49,031 nt of DNA from positions 1 through 49,031 of the forward strand of contig NZ_LDTF01000019.1 of NCBI RefSeq assembly GCF_001477495.1, written 5' to 3'. Positions within the stretch are counted from its first letter, which is position 1. The number at the start of each line of letters is the position of its first letter. Positions 1 through 9,257 of this stretch are shown here, in pieces. The stretch is from Sphingomonas yabuuchiae. Its GTDB lineage: Bacteria > Pseudomonadota > Alphaproteobacteria > Sphingomonadales > Sphingomonadaceae. A model generated the notes under the pieces. It searched no databases, was not told where the DNA came from, and saw only the letters and a program-made list of their open reading frames with translations. The position numbers and the translations under genes were made by a program.

Positions 1-83
1 CGTGTGTACGCGAGGATGGGGAGGGGGTCGGGGGGAGGTCAAGCGGGGTTGGATCGGAGGTGGCGGGGCGTCGAAGGCCACGT

Positions 84-587
84 TCAGCGCGTTCGAACAA
101 ATCGCAGCGCCTCCCCCCGATAGGTCGGCCGGTCGTGCAGGACGTAGCCCAGCCGCTCCGCCAGCCGGATCGATTCAAGATTGGCGGGTGAGATGATGCA
201 CTGGGTCGCGGGCGGCGCATGATGCTCGTCCATCCAGCGATGCGCGGCGGTCGCCGCTTCGAACGCATAGCCCTTGCCATGCGCGGCGCTGGTGAAGACC
301 CAGGCGGCCTCGGGCATGGTATTTAGCCGGGGCGTGACCTCTCGTCGGAAATCCATGAATCCGGTCTCGCCAAGATACTGGCCGGTTTTCCGATTCAGAA
401 CGGCGAACAGCCCGTGGCTGAACACCGACCAGTAGCCGATGAAGCGCAGCAGCCGCATCCACGCCTCCTCGCCGGTCATCGGCGTACCGGCATGGCGAAC
501 CACGACCGGATCGGCGACCATCGCGGCATAGGCGTCATAGTCCGCGACCGTGTAGGGGCGCAGGGTCAGGCGTTCGGTCTGAATCAC
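84..587 (-). CDS. GNAT-family N-acetyltransferase (RimJ/RimL type)
   Basis: A 167-residue protein that should transfer an acetyl group from acetyl-CoA to an amine; the substrate cannot be read from the sequence. The N-terminus (TERLTLRPYTVADYDAY) and the C-terminal ANLESIRLAERLGY segment are typical of RimJ/RimL-like GNATs. The stretch around HGKGYAFEAATAAHRW fits the acetyl-CoA loop and following helix. I chose the GTG at 587 because the family N-terminus begins there and because it overlaps the dprA stop as GTGA, suggesting translational coupling. The same frame stays open further upstream inside dprA, but that part has no family similarity. It is the last gene of a plsY-dprA-GNAT minus-strand run. 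Family assignment is firm; the physiological role is unknown. Confidence 0.85.
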   Translation of the reverse strand: MIQTERLTLRPYTVADYDAYAAMVADPVVVRHAGTPMTGEEAWMRLLRFIGYWSVFSHGLFAVLNRKTGQYLGETGFMDFRREVTPRLNTMPEAAWVFTSAAHGKGYAFEAATAAHRWMDEHHAPPATQCIISPANLESIRLAERLGYVLHDRPTYRGEALRFVRTR

Positions 588-1663
588 GTCAGCGCCACCC
601 GCCCGCCCGCATGGCGCTCCAGCCGTCCGGCCAGTTCCAGTTCCAGCAGGATCGTCTGGACGATGGCGGGCGGGCGGGCGCTCTGGCGGATCAGTTCGTC
701 GACCGTCACCGCCACCGGGCCGAGCAGGTCGGTGACGCGCGCGCGATCGGCGTCGTTCGCCTCTTGCGGCGGCGGAGGCGTGTAGCGGTTCTCGGGCGCG
801 CGGACCATGCGGGCGTCGATGGGGCGGATTTGTTCGAGGATATCGGCGGCCGACTGGATCAGCGTCGCCCCCTCGCGGATCAGCATGTTGCACCCCTGCG
901 CGCGCGGATCGGCGGGGTGGCCGGGCACCGCCATCACCTCGCGCCCCGCCTCGCCCGCCAGGCGTGCGGTTATCAGCGAGCCGGAGCGCGGCGCGGCCTC
1001 GACCACGACGGTCCCTTGCGCCAGGCCGGCGATGATCCGATTGCGCGAGGGGAAGTGGCGGGCGAGTGGCTGCGTCCCCGGCGGCTGCTCGGCGATCAGC
1101 AGGCCGCGCGTGGCGACCTCCTCCTGCAACCGGGCGTTTTCAGGCGGGAAGGCGATGTCGATGCCGCTGGCGATGACGCCGATGGTGCCGCCCTCCAGCG
1201 CGCCGATATGCGCCGCCGTATCGATGCCGCGCGCCAGGCCGGAGGTGACGGGTACGTGCTGGGCCGCCAGGTCCTGCGCCAGCCCTCGGGCGAAACGGCA
1301 TGACGCGGCCGAGGCGTTGCGCGCACCGACCAGCGCCACGCCGCCGCGCTGCGCCAGCCCGATGTCGCCGCGGATGATCAGCGCGGGCGGGGCGGTGTCG
1401 AGTTCGGCGAGCAGCGCGGGATAATCGGCCTCACCCAGCAGGACATGACGCGCGCCGAGCCGCGCGACCGCCTCGATCTCACGCGCGATCACCGCCGGCT
1501 CGGCGGCCTTGGGGGCCACGCCGCCGCCGCGCCGGGCGAGATGGGGCAAGGCGTCGAGCGCGGCCTGCGCCTCGCCGAAGCGCGCCATCAACTGCCGCCA
1601 CGTAACGGGTCCGATGCCATGCGTCCGCAACAGCCGAAGCTGTGCGAACCGGGCGTCAGTCAC
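584..1663 (-). CDS. dprA: DNA-processing protein DprA/Smf
   Basis: A 359-residue protein of normal length for DprA, which binds incoming single-stranded DNA and loads RecA during natural transformation. Visible parts are an N-terminal helix-hairpin region (LRTHGIGPVTWRQLMARFG), the central Rossmann-like domain with VALVGARNAS, VTSGLARGIDTAAHIGAL and FPSRNRIIAGL, and a C-terminal winged-helix-like domain (roughly residues 300-359, VTVDELIRQSARPPAIVQTI). Its start overlaps the end of plsY by 8 bases, and its stop overlaps the GTG of the acetyltransferase, so the three genes are probably cotranscribed. DprA alone does not prove competence, because it is retained in many non-transformable bacteria. 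Confidence 0.95.
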   Translation of the reverse strand: MTDARFAQLRLLRTHGIGPVTWRQLMARFGEAQAALDALPHLARRGGGVAPKAAEPAVIAREIEAVARLGARHVLLGEADYPALLAELDTAPPALIIRGDIGLAQRGGVALVGARNASAASCRFARGLAQDLAAQHVPVTSGLARGIDTAAHIGALEGGTIGVIASGIDIAFPPENARLQEEVATRGLLIAEQPPGTQPLARHFPSRNRIIAGLAQGTVVVEAAPRSGSLITARLAGEAGREVMAVPGHPADPRAQGCNMLIREGATLIQSAADILEQIRPIDARMVRAPENRYTPPPPQEANDADRARVTDLLGPVAVTVDELIRQSARPPAIVQTILLELELAGRLERHAGGRVALT

Positions 1664-2261
1664 GCTTCTTGCCGATACGGGGTTCGGTCCCGGCCAGCAG
1701 CCGCTCGATATTCGAGCCGTGCTTCCAGACGACGATCAGCGCCAGCGCGATCAGCAGCAGGACCAGGTCGAACCGGCCCATCACCGCCGCCGCCAGCGGT
1801 GCGCTGACCGCCGCCGTCATCCCCGCCACGGCCGAGATGCGCAGCGTGGCGAGCAGGCCCAGCCAGACGACCGCATAGACGAGACCCAGCGGCCAGTAGA
1901 GCGCGGTGACGACGCCCATCAGCGTGGCCACGCCCTTGCCGCCGCGAAACTTCAGCCAGATCGGATAGCAATGCCCGACGAACGCGGCGGCCGCCGCCAG
2001 CACTTCCTCACCGGGCAACCAGTGGCGGACCAGCAAGACGGCGGCGACACCCTTCAGCAAGTCGAGGATCAGCGTCGCGGCGGCCAGGCCCTTGCGGCCG
2101 GTGCGCAGGACGTTGGTCGCGCCGATATTGCCCGACCCGATGCTGCGCAGATCGCCCGCGCCCGCCGCGCGGGTCAGGATGATTCCGAAGGGAATCGATC
2201 CCAGCAGATAGCCGATCAGCAAGGCCCAGGTGGGCGGCCCCCAGATGATTTCGGTCGGCAA
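1656..2261 (-). CDS. plsY: acyl-phosphate:glycerol-3-phosphate acyltransferase PlsY
   Basis: A 201-residue integral inner-membrane protein that acylates glycerol-3-phosphate using acyl-phosphate, the first step of phospholipid synthesis in bacteria with the PlsX/PlsY system. The PlsY motifs are clear: GSIPFG in the first loop, IGSGNIGATNVLR, and the glycine-rich FRGGKGVAT. About five hydrophobic segments are seen, as expected for the family. The ATG at 2261 gives a normal-length protein that begins directly with the first membrane segment. It is the first gene of the plsY-dprA-GNAT run; murI is divergent, with about 100 bases between for both promoters. Confidence 0.95.
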   Translation of the reverse strand: MPTEIIWGPPTWALLIGYLLGSIPFGIILTRAAGAGDLRSIGSGNIGATNVLRTGRKGLAAATLILDLLKGVAAVLLVRHWLPGEEVLAAAAAFVGHCYPIWLKFRGGKGVATLMGVVTALYWPLGLVYAVVWLGLLATLRISAVAGMTAAVSAPLAAAVMGRFDLVLLLIALALIVVWKHGSNIERLLAGTEPRIGKKRD

Positions 2262-2364
2262 TAGTCTTCCCCTGTGCTCCGGGACAGATATAGAACATGC
2301 GTGCTGGCCTGTCCAATCCGGCGCGGCTCTGGTTTCGATGCTGCGGGACGTCTAAGGGGCGGAT

Positions 2365-3162
2365 ATGAGCGATGCGCGTCCCATCCTGTTCTTCGACTCC
2401 GGTGTGGGCGGGCTGTCGATCGCGGGGCCCGCGCGCGCCGCCCTGCCAAGCGCGCCCTTCGTCTATGTCGCCGATAGTGCGGGCTTTCCTTACGGCGAGA
2501 AGACCGAGAACGAGATCGCAGGTCGGGTGCCCGCGCTGCTCGGGCGACTGGCGGAGCGGTATCGGCCGCGCCTGATCGTGATCGCGTGCAACACGGCCTC
2601 GACCATCGCGCTGCCCGCGGTGCGGGCGGCGCTGGACCTGCCCGTCGTGGGGACCGTGCCCGCGATCAAACCGGCGGCGGCGATGAGCGGGACGCGCACC
2701 ATCGGCGTGCTCGGCACCCGCGCGACCGTGCGGCAGGCCTATGTCGACGATCTGGCCGCGCGCTTCGCCGGTGACTGCCGGGTGATCCGGCACGGCTCGG
2801 CCGAACTGGTCGAACTGGCTGAGGCGAAGCTGCGCGGCGAGACGCTGGCACCCGAATCCTTCGCGGCGGTGCTGAACGGGCTGTTCGGGCAAGAGGGGGG
2901 CGAATCGATCGATGTCATCGTCAATGCCTGCACCCATTTCCCGCTGGTCGAGGCGGAACTGGCGGCGGCGGCACCGCATGCGGTGCGCTTCGTCGATGGC
3001 GGACCAGGCATCGCGCGGCGAATCGCGTTTTTGACGCACGGACAGGACTGGCCCGCCGATCGGGGCGAGGGCGTGGCCGTATTCACGCGACTTGGGCCCC
3101 GGGAGCAGGCACTCGCCCCCGGCTTGGCGGCGCGGGGCTTTGCGCGGATCGAGGCGCTGTAA
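2365..3162 (+). CDS. murI: glutamate racemase
   Basis: A 265-residue cytoplasmic enzyme that makes D-glutamate for peptidoglycan. The two catalytic cysteines of the family are present, Cys75 in VIACNTAST and Cys189 in VNACTHFP, as is the N-terminal FFDSGVGGLS motif carrying the catalytic aspartate. Length and motif order match MurI rather than aspartate racemase. One small deviation is GLSIAGPARAALP, where many MurI proteins have a GLSVL..I pattern. It is transcribed away from plsY. Confidence 0.95.
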   Translation: MSDARPILFFDSGVGGLSIAGPARAALPSAPFVYVADSAGFPYGEKTENEIAGRVPALLGRLAERYRPRLIVIACNTASTIALPAVRAALDLPVVGTVPAIKPAAAMSGTRTIGVLGTRATVRQAYVDDLAARFAGDCRVIRHGSAELVELAEAKLRGETLAPESFAAVLNGLFGQEGGESIDVIVNACTHFPLVEAELAAAAPHAVRFVDGGPGIARRIAFLTHGQDWPADRGEGVAVFTRLGPREQALAPGLAARGFARIEAL

Positions 3163-3317
3163 GCCTGAACGGAGGTGGGGGACAAGGCTAGCGAGCCTGA
3201 GAACCACCCGCATCAGGAACCGATCGCCGCTTGGGACAATATGTCCACCATGATCGATCACAGTGAGCGCAGTTCCCGACTCGATTCATGCGCGGCTTGC
3301 GCCTACATTCCCGCTCC

Positions 3318-4559
3318 ATGAGCATCGAAGGCACGGACGTGCGCGTGGATTATTCCCGCGTCTTCACCCAGGCGATCGACCGCCTGCACGCCGAGGGACG
3401 TTACCGCGTCTTCATCGACATCCTGCGCAACAAGGGCATGTTTCCCAATGCGCGGTGCTTTGCCGGGCATAACGGACCCAAGCCGATCACCGTCTGGTGC
3501 TCCAACGACTATCTGGCGATGGGACAGCATCCCAAGGTCATCGCCGCGATGGAGGAAGCGCTCCACGACGTCGGCGCGGGCTCGGGCGGCACGCGCAACA
3601 TCGGCGGCAACACCCATTATCATGTCGATCTGGAGGGCGAACTCGCCGACCTGCACGGCAAAGAAGCGGCTTTGCTCTTCACCAGCGGCTATGTCTCCAA
3701 CGAGGCGACGCTGGCGACCTTGGCCAAGATCCTGCCGGGCTGCGTGATCTTTTCCGACGAACTGAACCACGCTTCGATGATCGCGGGAATTCGCAATTCG
3801 GGCTGCGAGAAGCAGGTCTTCCGCCACAACGACCTGGCGCATCTGGAGGAACTGCTGGCGGCGGCCGATCCGGCGGTGCCCAAGCTGATCGCGTTCGAGA
3901 GCGTCTATTCGATGGAGGGCGATGTCGCCCCGATCGCGGCGATCTGCGACCTCGCCGACAAGTATAACGCGCTGACCTATCTGGACGAGGTCCATGCGGT
4001 CGGCATGTACGGCGCGCGCGGCGGCGGCATTTCGGAGCGCGACGGCGTCGCGCACCGGCTGACCGTGATCGAGGGGACGCTGGGCAAGGCGTTCGGCGTG
4101 ATGGGCGGCTATATCGCGGCCGACCGGATGATCGTCGACGTGATCCGTTCCTATGCGCCGGGGTTCATCTTCACCACCTCGCTGTCGCCGGTGCTGGTCG
4201 CGGGCGTACTGGCGAGCGTGCGCCACCTGAAGCAAAGCTCGGTCGAGCGCGAAGGCCAGCAGGCCGCGGCCGCCAAGTTGAAGGCGATGATGACCGCGGC
4301 GAATCTGCCCGTGATGCTGGGCGAGACGCATATCGTGCCGGTGATGGTCGGCGATCCGGTCAAGGCTAAGAAGATCAGCGACATCCTGCTCGCCGAATAT
4401 GGCGTGTACGTCCAGCCGATCAATTATCCGACCGTGCCGCGCGGCACCGAGCGACTGCGCTTCACCCCCGGCCCCGCGCATGACGAGGCGATGATGGCGG
4501 AACTAGTGTCGGCTCTGGTCGAAATCTGGGAGCGGCTCGAGTTGAAGATAGCGGCGTAA
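3318..4559 (+). CDS. hemA: 5-aminolevulinate synthase
   Basis: A 413-residue PLP enzyme of the alpha-oxoamine synthase family that condenses glycine and succinyl-CoA to 5-aminolevulinate, the C4 route to haem typical of alphaproteobacteria. The PLP lysine is Lys257 in [31 protein letters not shown] and [12 protein letters not shown] are the family's substrate and cofactor motifs. An in-frame ATG at 3288 would add ten residues ([10 protein letters not shown]), but the ATG at 3318 puts the start close to the conserved [14 protein letters not shown] region. Neither start has a strong ribosome-binding site. The gene stands alone between murI and an extragenic palindrome. Confidence 0.95.
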   Translation: MSIEGTDVRVDYSRVFTQAIDRLHAEGRYRVFIDILRNKGMFPNARCFAGHNGPKPITVWCSNDYLAMGQHPKVIAAMEEALHDVGAGSGGTRNIGGNTHYHVDLEGELADLHGKEAALLFTSGYVSNEATLATLAKILPGCVIFSDELNHASMIAGIRNSGCEKQVFRHNDLAHLEELLAAADPAVPKLIAFESVYSMEGDVAPIAAICDLADKYNALTYLDEVHAVGMYGARGGGISERDGVAHRLTVIEGTLGKAFGVMGGYIAADRMIVDVIRSYAPGFIFTTSLSPVLVAGVLASVRHLKQSSVEREGQQAAAAKLKAMMTAANLPVMLGETHIVPVMVGDPVKAKKISDILLAEYGVYVQPINYPTVPRGTERLRFTPGPAHDEAMMAELVSALVEIWERLELKIAA

Positions 4560-4582
4560 GGGGCTCCATCTTTTTCATTCTT

Positions 4583-4691
4583 CCCCGGCGAAGGCCGGGG
4601 CCCAGTTGCGGCGAAGCGGGTGGTGTGCGCGAAGCGATGCGAGCTTATCCCCACCAACGTTAGGGTAACTGGACCCCGGCCTTCGCCGGGG
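4583..4691. repeat. extragenic inverted repeat (REP-like palindrome)
   Basis: Two 25-base arms at 4583-4607 and 4667-4691 are inverted copies with one mismatch. Each arm also contains its own short hairpin (CCCCGGC GAAG GCCGGGG). The arms flank a 59-base spacer. It lies between the 3' ends of hemA and the convergent Uma2 gene, so it could act as a two-way transcription stop. The same arm sequence recurs at 48612-48637 and at 49007-49031, which marks it as a dispersed element. Confidence 0.85.
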
Positions 4692-4716
4692 TGGTCGCAA
4701 TGTTAAAGGCCCGATT

Positions 4717-5265
4717 TTAATCTAGTGTGATCGCCGCGTCGGTTCCCGGCACGGCCAATGGTGCGCCAAATCGCACCGTGTGGACGCTGCTATAGTCGCC
4801 CTTCACCGGATCGGCATAGACATGGACGACGCGGCGTATCCCGTCGATCACCCAATAGGACGGGATGTTCGCCTGGGCGTAGAGCATCCGCTTGAGCCCC
4901 ATGTCACGGCTTTGCGTCGTCTGCGCGATCTCGACCACCAGCAGAACATCGTCTGGCGTCAGGAAGCGGTTCTCGGCGATCGGCTGGCGCAGCAGCGCGG
5001 CATCGCAGGCGACGACCGTCGAATCGTCGATAACAAGACCGGTTTCACCCAGGACCAGCGCGACGCCCACGGCCTGAGCGAGATGGAACACGACATTGGC
5101 CTGCGCGGCGGCATGGCCCCCCATGGGCGGGTTCATCCGTTCCAGTTCCCCGTCGATGAGTTCGACCTTCATGTCCTCGAACGCGCCGCTCTCGACCATG
5201 CGCAGGAACTCGGCGGTGGTGAAGCGCGCGCGGGTATCCGGGGAAAGGCGGGCCAGTTGGTTCAC
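4717..5265 (-). CDS. Uma2-family (DUF820) putative endonuclease
   Basis: A 182-residue protein of the Uma2/DUF820 family, which has a PD-(D/E)XK nuclease-like fold and unknown physiological function. The family core is recognisable: FTTAEFLRMVESG near the N-terminus, KVELIDGELERMNPP, then PDDVLLVVEIAQTTQSRDMGLKRMLYAQANIPSYWVID. The VEIAQTT and DMGLKRMLYA segments match the conserved acidic and lysine positions of the fold. It lies convergent to hemA with no operon partner. The family call is confident, but no catalytic activity is shown. Confidence 0.85.
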   Translation of the reverse strand: MNQLARLSPDTRARFTTAEFLRMVESGAFEDMKVELIDGELERMNPPMGGHAAAQANVVFHLAQAVGVALVLGETGLVIDDSTVVACDAALLRQPIAENRFLTPDDVLLVVEIAQTTQSRDMGLKRMLYAQANIPSYWVIDGIRRVVHVYADPVKGDYSSVHTVRFGAPLAVPGTDAAITLD

Positions 5266-5309
5266 GGTCGCGATCCTATCATGGCGACGATAGCGAGCCT
5301 AGCCGCGCC

Positions 5310-5756
5310 TCACTTCTTGCAATAGCCCTCGCCCGCCTTCACCGTCAGGCAGTCGGTCTTACCCGCCAGATATTTCAGCCCGGTGGCATCGCCGTTGGTC
5401 GGGCGCAGCGTTTCGCGGACGCCGTTCCGCTCGAACACGATGGTGTCGCCGACCTGCTCGCCCCGGAACTCGCCTTTGTTGTCGAGGTCCCACTGCATCT
5501 CCATGCGGTAACGGTCCGGCGTCGCGGCGTGCCTGATGGTCAGGTACATGCCCTCCACCCCGACATAGCGACCGACATAATCGGGGGCCTTTTGCTTGGG
5601 CAGGCCGATGAAGGTCGCGCCGTCCCCCGCCGGGCCTGCCGTGGCGGCTGCGGTGGGCGTGTTCGTCGCGGCGGCGGCGTTCTTCACCTCCTCCGGCGTC
5701 TCGCGCGAGCAGGCGGTCAGGGCGGAGAGGGCGGCGAGGATCAGGATGCGCTTCAT
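5310..5756 (-). CDS. hypothetical lipoprotein
   Basis: A 148-residue predicted lipoprotein. It opens with MKRILILAALSALTAC, a lysine/arginine start, hydrophobic stretch and lipobox LTAC with Cys16 as the likely acylated residue. An Ala/Thr-rich linker follows to about residue 45. The folded part starts near GATFIGLPKQKAPDYVGRYVGVEGMYL and ends with two cysteines (DCLTVKAGEGYC) that may form a disulfide. I chose the ATG at 5756 over the one at 5765 because it gives a canonical signal sequence. I do not recognise a named family. Export to the periplasm is inferred from the lipobox. Confidence 0.75.
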   Translation of the reverse strand: MKRILILAALSALTACSRETPEEVKNAAAATNTPTAAATAGPAGDGATFIGLPKQKAPDYVGRYVGVEGMYLTIRHAATPDRYRMEMQWDLDNKGEFRGEQVGDTIVFERNGVRETLRPTNGDATGLKYLAGKTDCLTVKAGEGYCKK

Positions 5757-5874
5757 GGCGCGCAAAACCCCTCAACCCTGGTGCACGTTCCGTTGCGCGA
5801 AGGGGTAGCCATAGCCCGCGTGCGCGCGTAAAGGCGCGGGCATTCCATTCGACCCTGCCAGGAGCGCCCGTCCC

Positions 5875-6318
5875 ATGCGCATCGCGATCGCATCCGATCA
5901 TGCCGCCGTCTTGTTGAAGACCGTGCTGGCGGACTGGTTGCGCGACCAGGGGCATGAGGTGCTGGACCTCGGCACCGACGGCAATGCCAGCGTCGATTAC
6001 CCAGATTTCGGCCGCGCGGTCGGCGAAGCGCTGGCCGATGGTCGCGCCGAGCGTGGCGTGGCGCTGTGCGGATCGGGCATCGGCATCTCGATCGCCGCCA
6101 ACCGCAACCCCGCCTGCCGCTGCGCGCTCGTCTCCGAGCCGCTGTCGGCTGCGCTCGCCCGCCAGCATAACGACGCCAACGCCATCGCCATGGGCGCACG
6201 CGTCATCGGCGACGAAATGGCCAAGGCCTGCCTCGCAGCCTTTTTGTCCACCCCGTTCGAGGGCGGACGTCATCAGCGCCGTGTCGACATGCTGTCCACC
6301 GCGCCCGCCCAGAATTGA
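5875..6318 (+). CDS. rpiB: ribose-5-phosphate isomerase B
   Basis: A 147-residue RpiB/LacA/LacB-family isomerase interconverting ribose-5-phosphate and ribulose-5-phosphate. Motifs are [13 protein letters not shown] (phosphate-binding), [13 protein letters not shown] with the catalytic base Cys65, and [18 protein letters not shown] containing His98. Length is normal. It lies directly ahead of glyA, an arrangement common in alphaproteobacteria, with only 17 bases between its stop and the glyA ATG. Confidence 0.93.
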   Translation: MRIAIASDHAAVLLKTVLADWLRDQGHEVLDLGTDGNASVDYPDFGRAVGEALADGRAERGVALCGSGIGISIAANRNPACRCALVSEPLSAALARQHNDANAIAMGARVIGDEMAKACLAAFLSTPFEGGRHQRRVDMLSTAPAQN

Positions 6319-6335
6319 ACGCCAAGGATACCCTC

Positions 6336-7634
6336 ATGAGCACGCTTAACGACGTCCAGCCCGCCGGTTTCTTCACCCGCACCCTGGCCGATGCCGACCC
6401 CGCCGTCTTCGCCGGTGTCGCGCACGAGCTGGAACGCGAGCAGACCCAGATCGAACTGATCGCCAGCGAGAACATCGTCTCCAAGGCGGTGATGGAGGCG
6501 CAAGGCTCGGTCTTCACGAACAAATATGCCGAGGGCTATCCGGGCAAGCGCTATTACCAGGGCTGCGCGCCGTCGGACGAGGTCGAGCAGCTGGCGATCG
6601 ACCGCGCCAAGCAGATTTTCGGCTGCGACTTCGTCAACGTGCAGCCGCATTCGGGCGCGCAGGCCAACGGCGCGGTGATGCTGGCGCTGGCCAAGCCCGG
6701 TGACACGATCATGGGCCTGTCGCTCGACGCCGGTGGCCATCTGACGCACGGCGCGAAGGCCGCGCTGTCGGGCAAGTGGTTCAACGCGGTCCAGTATGGC
6801 GTCGACCCCGAGACGCACCTGATCGACTATGACGAGGTCGCCCGCATCGCGCGCGAGTGCCAGCCCAAGATCATCATCGCGGGCGGCTCGGCCTATCCGC
6901 GCGTCATCGACTTCGCCAAGTTCCGCGCCATCGCGGACGAGGTCGGCGCCTATTTCATGGTCGACATGGCGCATTTCGCGGGCATCGTCGCGGGCGGACT
7001 GCATCCGACCCCGTTCGGTCACGCCCATGTCGTGACCACCACCACGCACAAGACGCTGCGCGGTCCGCGCGGCGGCATGATCATGACCAATGACGAGGCG
7101 ATCGCCAAGAAGATCAACTCGGCGGTGTTCCCCGGCCTGCAGGGCGGTCCGCTGATGCACGTCATCGCCGCCAAGGCGGTCGCGTTCGGCGAGGCGCTGC
7201 AGCCGGAGTTCAAGACCTACATCGCGGCGGTCGTCGAGAACGCGCGCACGCTGGCCGCGACGCTGAAGGCGCGCGGCGCGAACCTGGTCGCTGGCGGCAC
7301 CGACACGCATCTGGCGCTGGTCGACCTGACGCCGCTCGGCATCACCGGCCGCGACGCCGACGAGGCGCTGGAGCGCGCGGGCATCACCTGCAACAAGAAC
7401 GGCATCCCCAACGACCCGCTGCCCCCGATGAAGACCAGCGGCATCCGCGTCGGCTCGCCCGCGGGCACCACGCGCGGCTTCGGCGTCGCGGAGTTCGAGC
7501 AGATCGGCCATATGGTCGCCGATGTGCTCGACGGTCTGAAGGCCAAGGGCGAACATGGGGACCCGGAGGTCGAGGCAAACGTTCGTGCCCGTGTGCGTGA
7601 GCTTTGCGCACGCTTTCCGATCTATCAGGGATAA
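6336..7634 (+). CDS. glyA: serine hydroxymethyltransferase
   Basis: A 432-residue PLP enzyme that converts serine and tetrahydrofolate to glycine and 5,10-methylene-tetrahydrofolate. The PLP lysine is in [36 protein letters not shown] and [16 protein letters not shown] are family signatures. The ATG at 6336 has AAGGA about eight bases upstream; an in-frame TTG at 6315 that overlaps the rpiB stop has no such site. It forms a probable unit with rpiB upstream and with the small ORF and nrdR downstream. Confidence 0.97.
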   Translation: MSTLNDVQPAGFFTRTLADADPAVFAGVAHELEREQTQIELIASENIVSKAVMEAQGSVFTNKYAEGYPGKRYYQGCAPSDEVEQLAIDRAKQIFGCDFVNVQPHSGAQANGAVMLALAKPGDTIMGLSLDAGGHLTHGAKAALSGKWFNAVQYGVDPETHLIDYDEVARIARECQPKIIIAGGSAYPRVIDFAKFRAIADEVGAYFMVDMAHFAGIVAGGLHPTPFGHAHVVTTTTHKTLRGPRGGMIMTNDEAIAKKINSAVFPGLQGGPLMHVIAAKAVAFGEALQPEFKTYIAAVVENARTLAATLKARGANLVAGGTDTHLALVDLTPLGITGRDADEALERAGITCNKNGIPNDPLPPMKTSGIRVGSPAGTTRGFGVAEFEQIGHMVADVLDGLKAKGEHGDPEVEANVRARVRELCARFPIYQG

Positions 7635-7645
7635 GGACGTTTCAA

Positions 7646-7837
7646 ATGGCCAAGTTCGACGAGAAGTTTTCCGAGGTGCAGAACGACATCAAGTCGACCC
7701 CGGGCCTCGGCAAGAGCATGGCGAAATGGGGCGCGCTCGGCGCCGTCGTCGCGATCCCGGTGCCGTTCGTCGGCCCGATCTTCGGCGCGGCGGCGGGTGC
7801 GGGCTATGCCTATCTCAAGGCCAAGAAGAAGATCTGA
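7646..7837 (+). CDS. small hypothetical membrane-associated protein
   Basis: A 63-residue protein with a charged N-terminus (KFDEKFSEVQNDIKS), a glycine/alanine/proline hydrophobic middle (GALGAVVAIPVPFVGPIFGAAAGAGYAYL) and a basic tail KAKKKI. A ribosome-binding site (AAGGA) precedes the ATG. It ends immediately before the nrdR ATG, so translation of the two is probably coupled. I do not recognise a function. The single hydrophobic hairpin suggests membrane insertion. Confidence 0.75.
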   Translation: MAKFDEKFSEVQNDIKSTPGLGKSMAKWGALGAVVAIPVPFVGPIFGAAAGAGYAYLKAKKKI

Positions 7838-8305
7838 ATGCGCTGCCCCTTTTGTGGCCATGAAGACAGTCAGGTAAAGGACAGCCGCCCCACCGAAGAT
7901 GGGGCGGCCATCCGCCGCCGCCGCCAATGCGAAGGCTGTGGCGCGCGCTTCACCACGTTCGAGCGGATCCAGTTGCGCGAACTGTTCGTGCTGAAGAGCG
8001 AGGACCGGCGCGAACCCTTCGATCGCGAGAAACTGCTGCGATCCATCGCCATCGCGACCCGCAAGCGACCCATCGATCCGGTACGGGTGGAGAAGCTGGT
8101 GTCCGGCATCCAGCGCCAGCTGGAAACCAGCGGCGAGGGCGAGGTGTCGTCCAAGCGGATCGGCGAAATGGTGATGGAAGGGCTCAAGGGGCTGGATTCG
8201 GTGGCCTATATCCGCTTCGCGAGCGTGTATCGCGAGTTCGGTGAGGCGAAGGATTTCGAGGCTTTTGCCGGGACGGTCGAGGAAGTGGCGCCGCGGGGGG
8301 AATGA
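7838..8305 (+). CDS. nrdR: transcriptional repressor NrdR
   Basis: A 155-residue regulator that senses ATP/dATP and represses ribonucleotide reductase genes. The N-terminal zinc ribbon has Cys3, Cys6, Cys31 and Cys34. The ATP-cone begins near residue 50 ([14 protein letters not shown]) and continues to [14 protein letters not shown]. The ATG follows the stop of the preceding small ORF without a gap. The glyA-nrdR order is frequently conserved in proteobacteria. No NrdR box is evident in this window, so its targets are elsewhere. Confidence 0.96.
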   Translation: MRCPFCGHEDSQVKDSRPTEDGAAIRRRRQCEGCGARFTTFERIQLRELFVLKSEDRREPFDREKLLRSIAIATRKRPIDPVRVEKLVSGIQRQLETSGEGEVSSKRIGEMVMEGLKGLDSVAYIRFASVYREFGEAKDFEAFAGTVEEVAPRGE

Positions 8306-8339
8306 GCTGTGTGGCGGGCGTCGAAGCCCAAGGCAATCC

Positions 8340-8513
8340 CTTGTCCCAATCCCCACCCGCTACGAAGCCCTCGCCGCTGAACGCCAGATCAAAGGCTGGT
8401 CCCGCACCAAGAAGGCCGCGCTGATCGCATCGGACTGGACGGCGCTCACAGAAGCCGCGATACCGCGCGACGAACGTGCCCTTCGACGTCGCTCAGGGCG
8501 AACGGAAGATTGA
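8340..8513 (+). pseudogene. C-terminal remnant of a GIY-YIG nuclease family protein
   Basis: Frame 3 encodes VPIPTRYEALAAERQIKGWS followed by RTKKAALIASDWTAL up to the stop at 8511-8513. This is the conserved end of small single-domain GIY-YIG (UvrC/YhbQ-like) proteins, where the glutamate in AxxxERQIK is part of the active site. The N-terminal GIY and YIG strands are absent: bases just upstream belong to nrdR and to a short noncoding stretch. The last residues overlap a copy of a dispersed palindrome arm (about 8480-8505). I read it as a 5'-truncated, dead gene. Confidence 0.6.
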
Positions 8514-8516
8514 ATT

Positions 8517-9248
8517 GTGTCCCAGCCCCAGTCCCAGCCCCCCGTCATCGTCCTGGTCCGCCCGCAGCTCGGCGAGAATATCGGCAAGGCCGCGCGCGCC
8601 ATGCTGAATTTCGGGCTGGTCGAGATGCGCCTCGTCACCCCGCGCGACGGCTGGCCCAATCCGCAGGCGGGGCCTGCCGCATCGGGCGCGGACATCGTGC
8701 TGGAACGGGCCAAGGTCTATGAAAGCGTGGCGGACGCGGTCGCCGATTGTGCGCAGGTCTATGCGACCACGGTACGCAAGCGCGGCGTGACCAAGCCGGT
8801 CGTGACCCCGGAAGAGGCGGCGCGCGAAATCCATGCCGATACCGTTGGTCGCGCGGCCTTTCTGTTCGGCCCGGAACGGTCGGGGCTGGAGACCGACGAC
8901 GTCGCCATCGCGCGCAAGATCGTGACGGTGCCGATCAACCCCGAATTCGGCAGCCTGAACCTGGCGCAGGCGGTGATCCTGATCGCCTATGAATGGTCCA
9001 AGGGGATCGAACTGGCCCAGCCGCCCGAGGTCGAACTGCCCGAGGTCGCGCCGCAGGGCGAGCTGGACGGGATGATCGGCCAGTTGGAGGATATGCTGGA
9101 GAATGCCGGGTTCTTCTTCCCGCCCGACCGCACGCCGGCGAGCAAGCGGACGCTGCGCACCCTGCTGACCAAGCCCGGCTGGTCGAGCCAGGAGGTGCGG
9201 ACGCTGCGCGGTGTGTTGTCGACACTGGCACGGCCGCGCCAGCGGTAA
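8517..9248 (+). CDS. SpoU/TrmH-family RNA 2'-O-methyltransferase, TrmJ type
   Basis: A 243-residue SPOUT (trefoil-knot) methyltransferase that uses S-adenosylmethionine to 2'-O-methylate tRNA or rRNA. The family motifs are RPQLGENIGKAARAMLNFGL near the N-terminus, FLFGPERSGLETDD in the middle and VPINPEFGSLNLAQAVILIAYE, which forms the knot. A C-terminal helical extension ending TLLTKPGWSSQEVRTLRGVL is as in TrmJ. TrmJ (tRNA position 32) is the most likely identity, but other SpoU enzymes share these motifs. The start codon is GTG at 8517. Confidence 0.88.
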   Translation: MSQPQSQPPVIVLVRPQLGENIGKAARAMLNFGLVEMRLVTPRDGWPNPQAGPAASGADIVLERAKVYESVADAVADCAQVYATTVRKRGVTKPVVTPEEAAREIHADTVGRAAFLFGPERSGLETDDVAIARKIVTVPINPEFGSLNLAQAVILIAYEWSKGIELAQPPEVELPEVAPQGELDGMIGQLEDMLENAGFFFPPDRTPASKRTLRTLLTKPGWSSQEVRTLRGVLSTLARPRQR

Positions 9249-9257
9249 GGGGACAAA

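Noticed and set aside
2008..3261. A 417-codon minus-strand open frame across murI and the plsY start
   Set aside because: It overlaps two unmistakable genes in other frames and is compositionally a shadow.
6319..6335. A glycine or folate riboswitch before glyA
   Set aside because: Only 17 bases separate rpiB and the glyA ATG, too short for a riboswitch.
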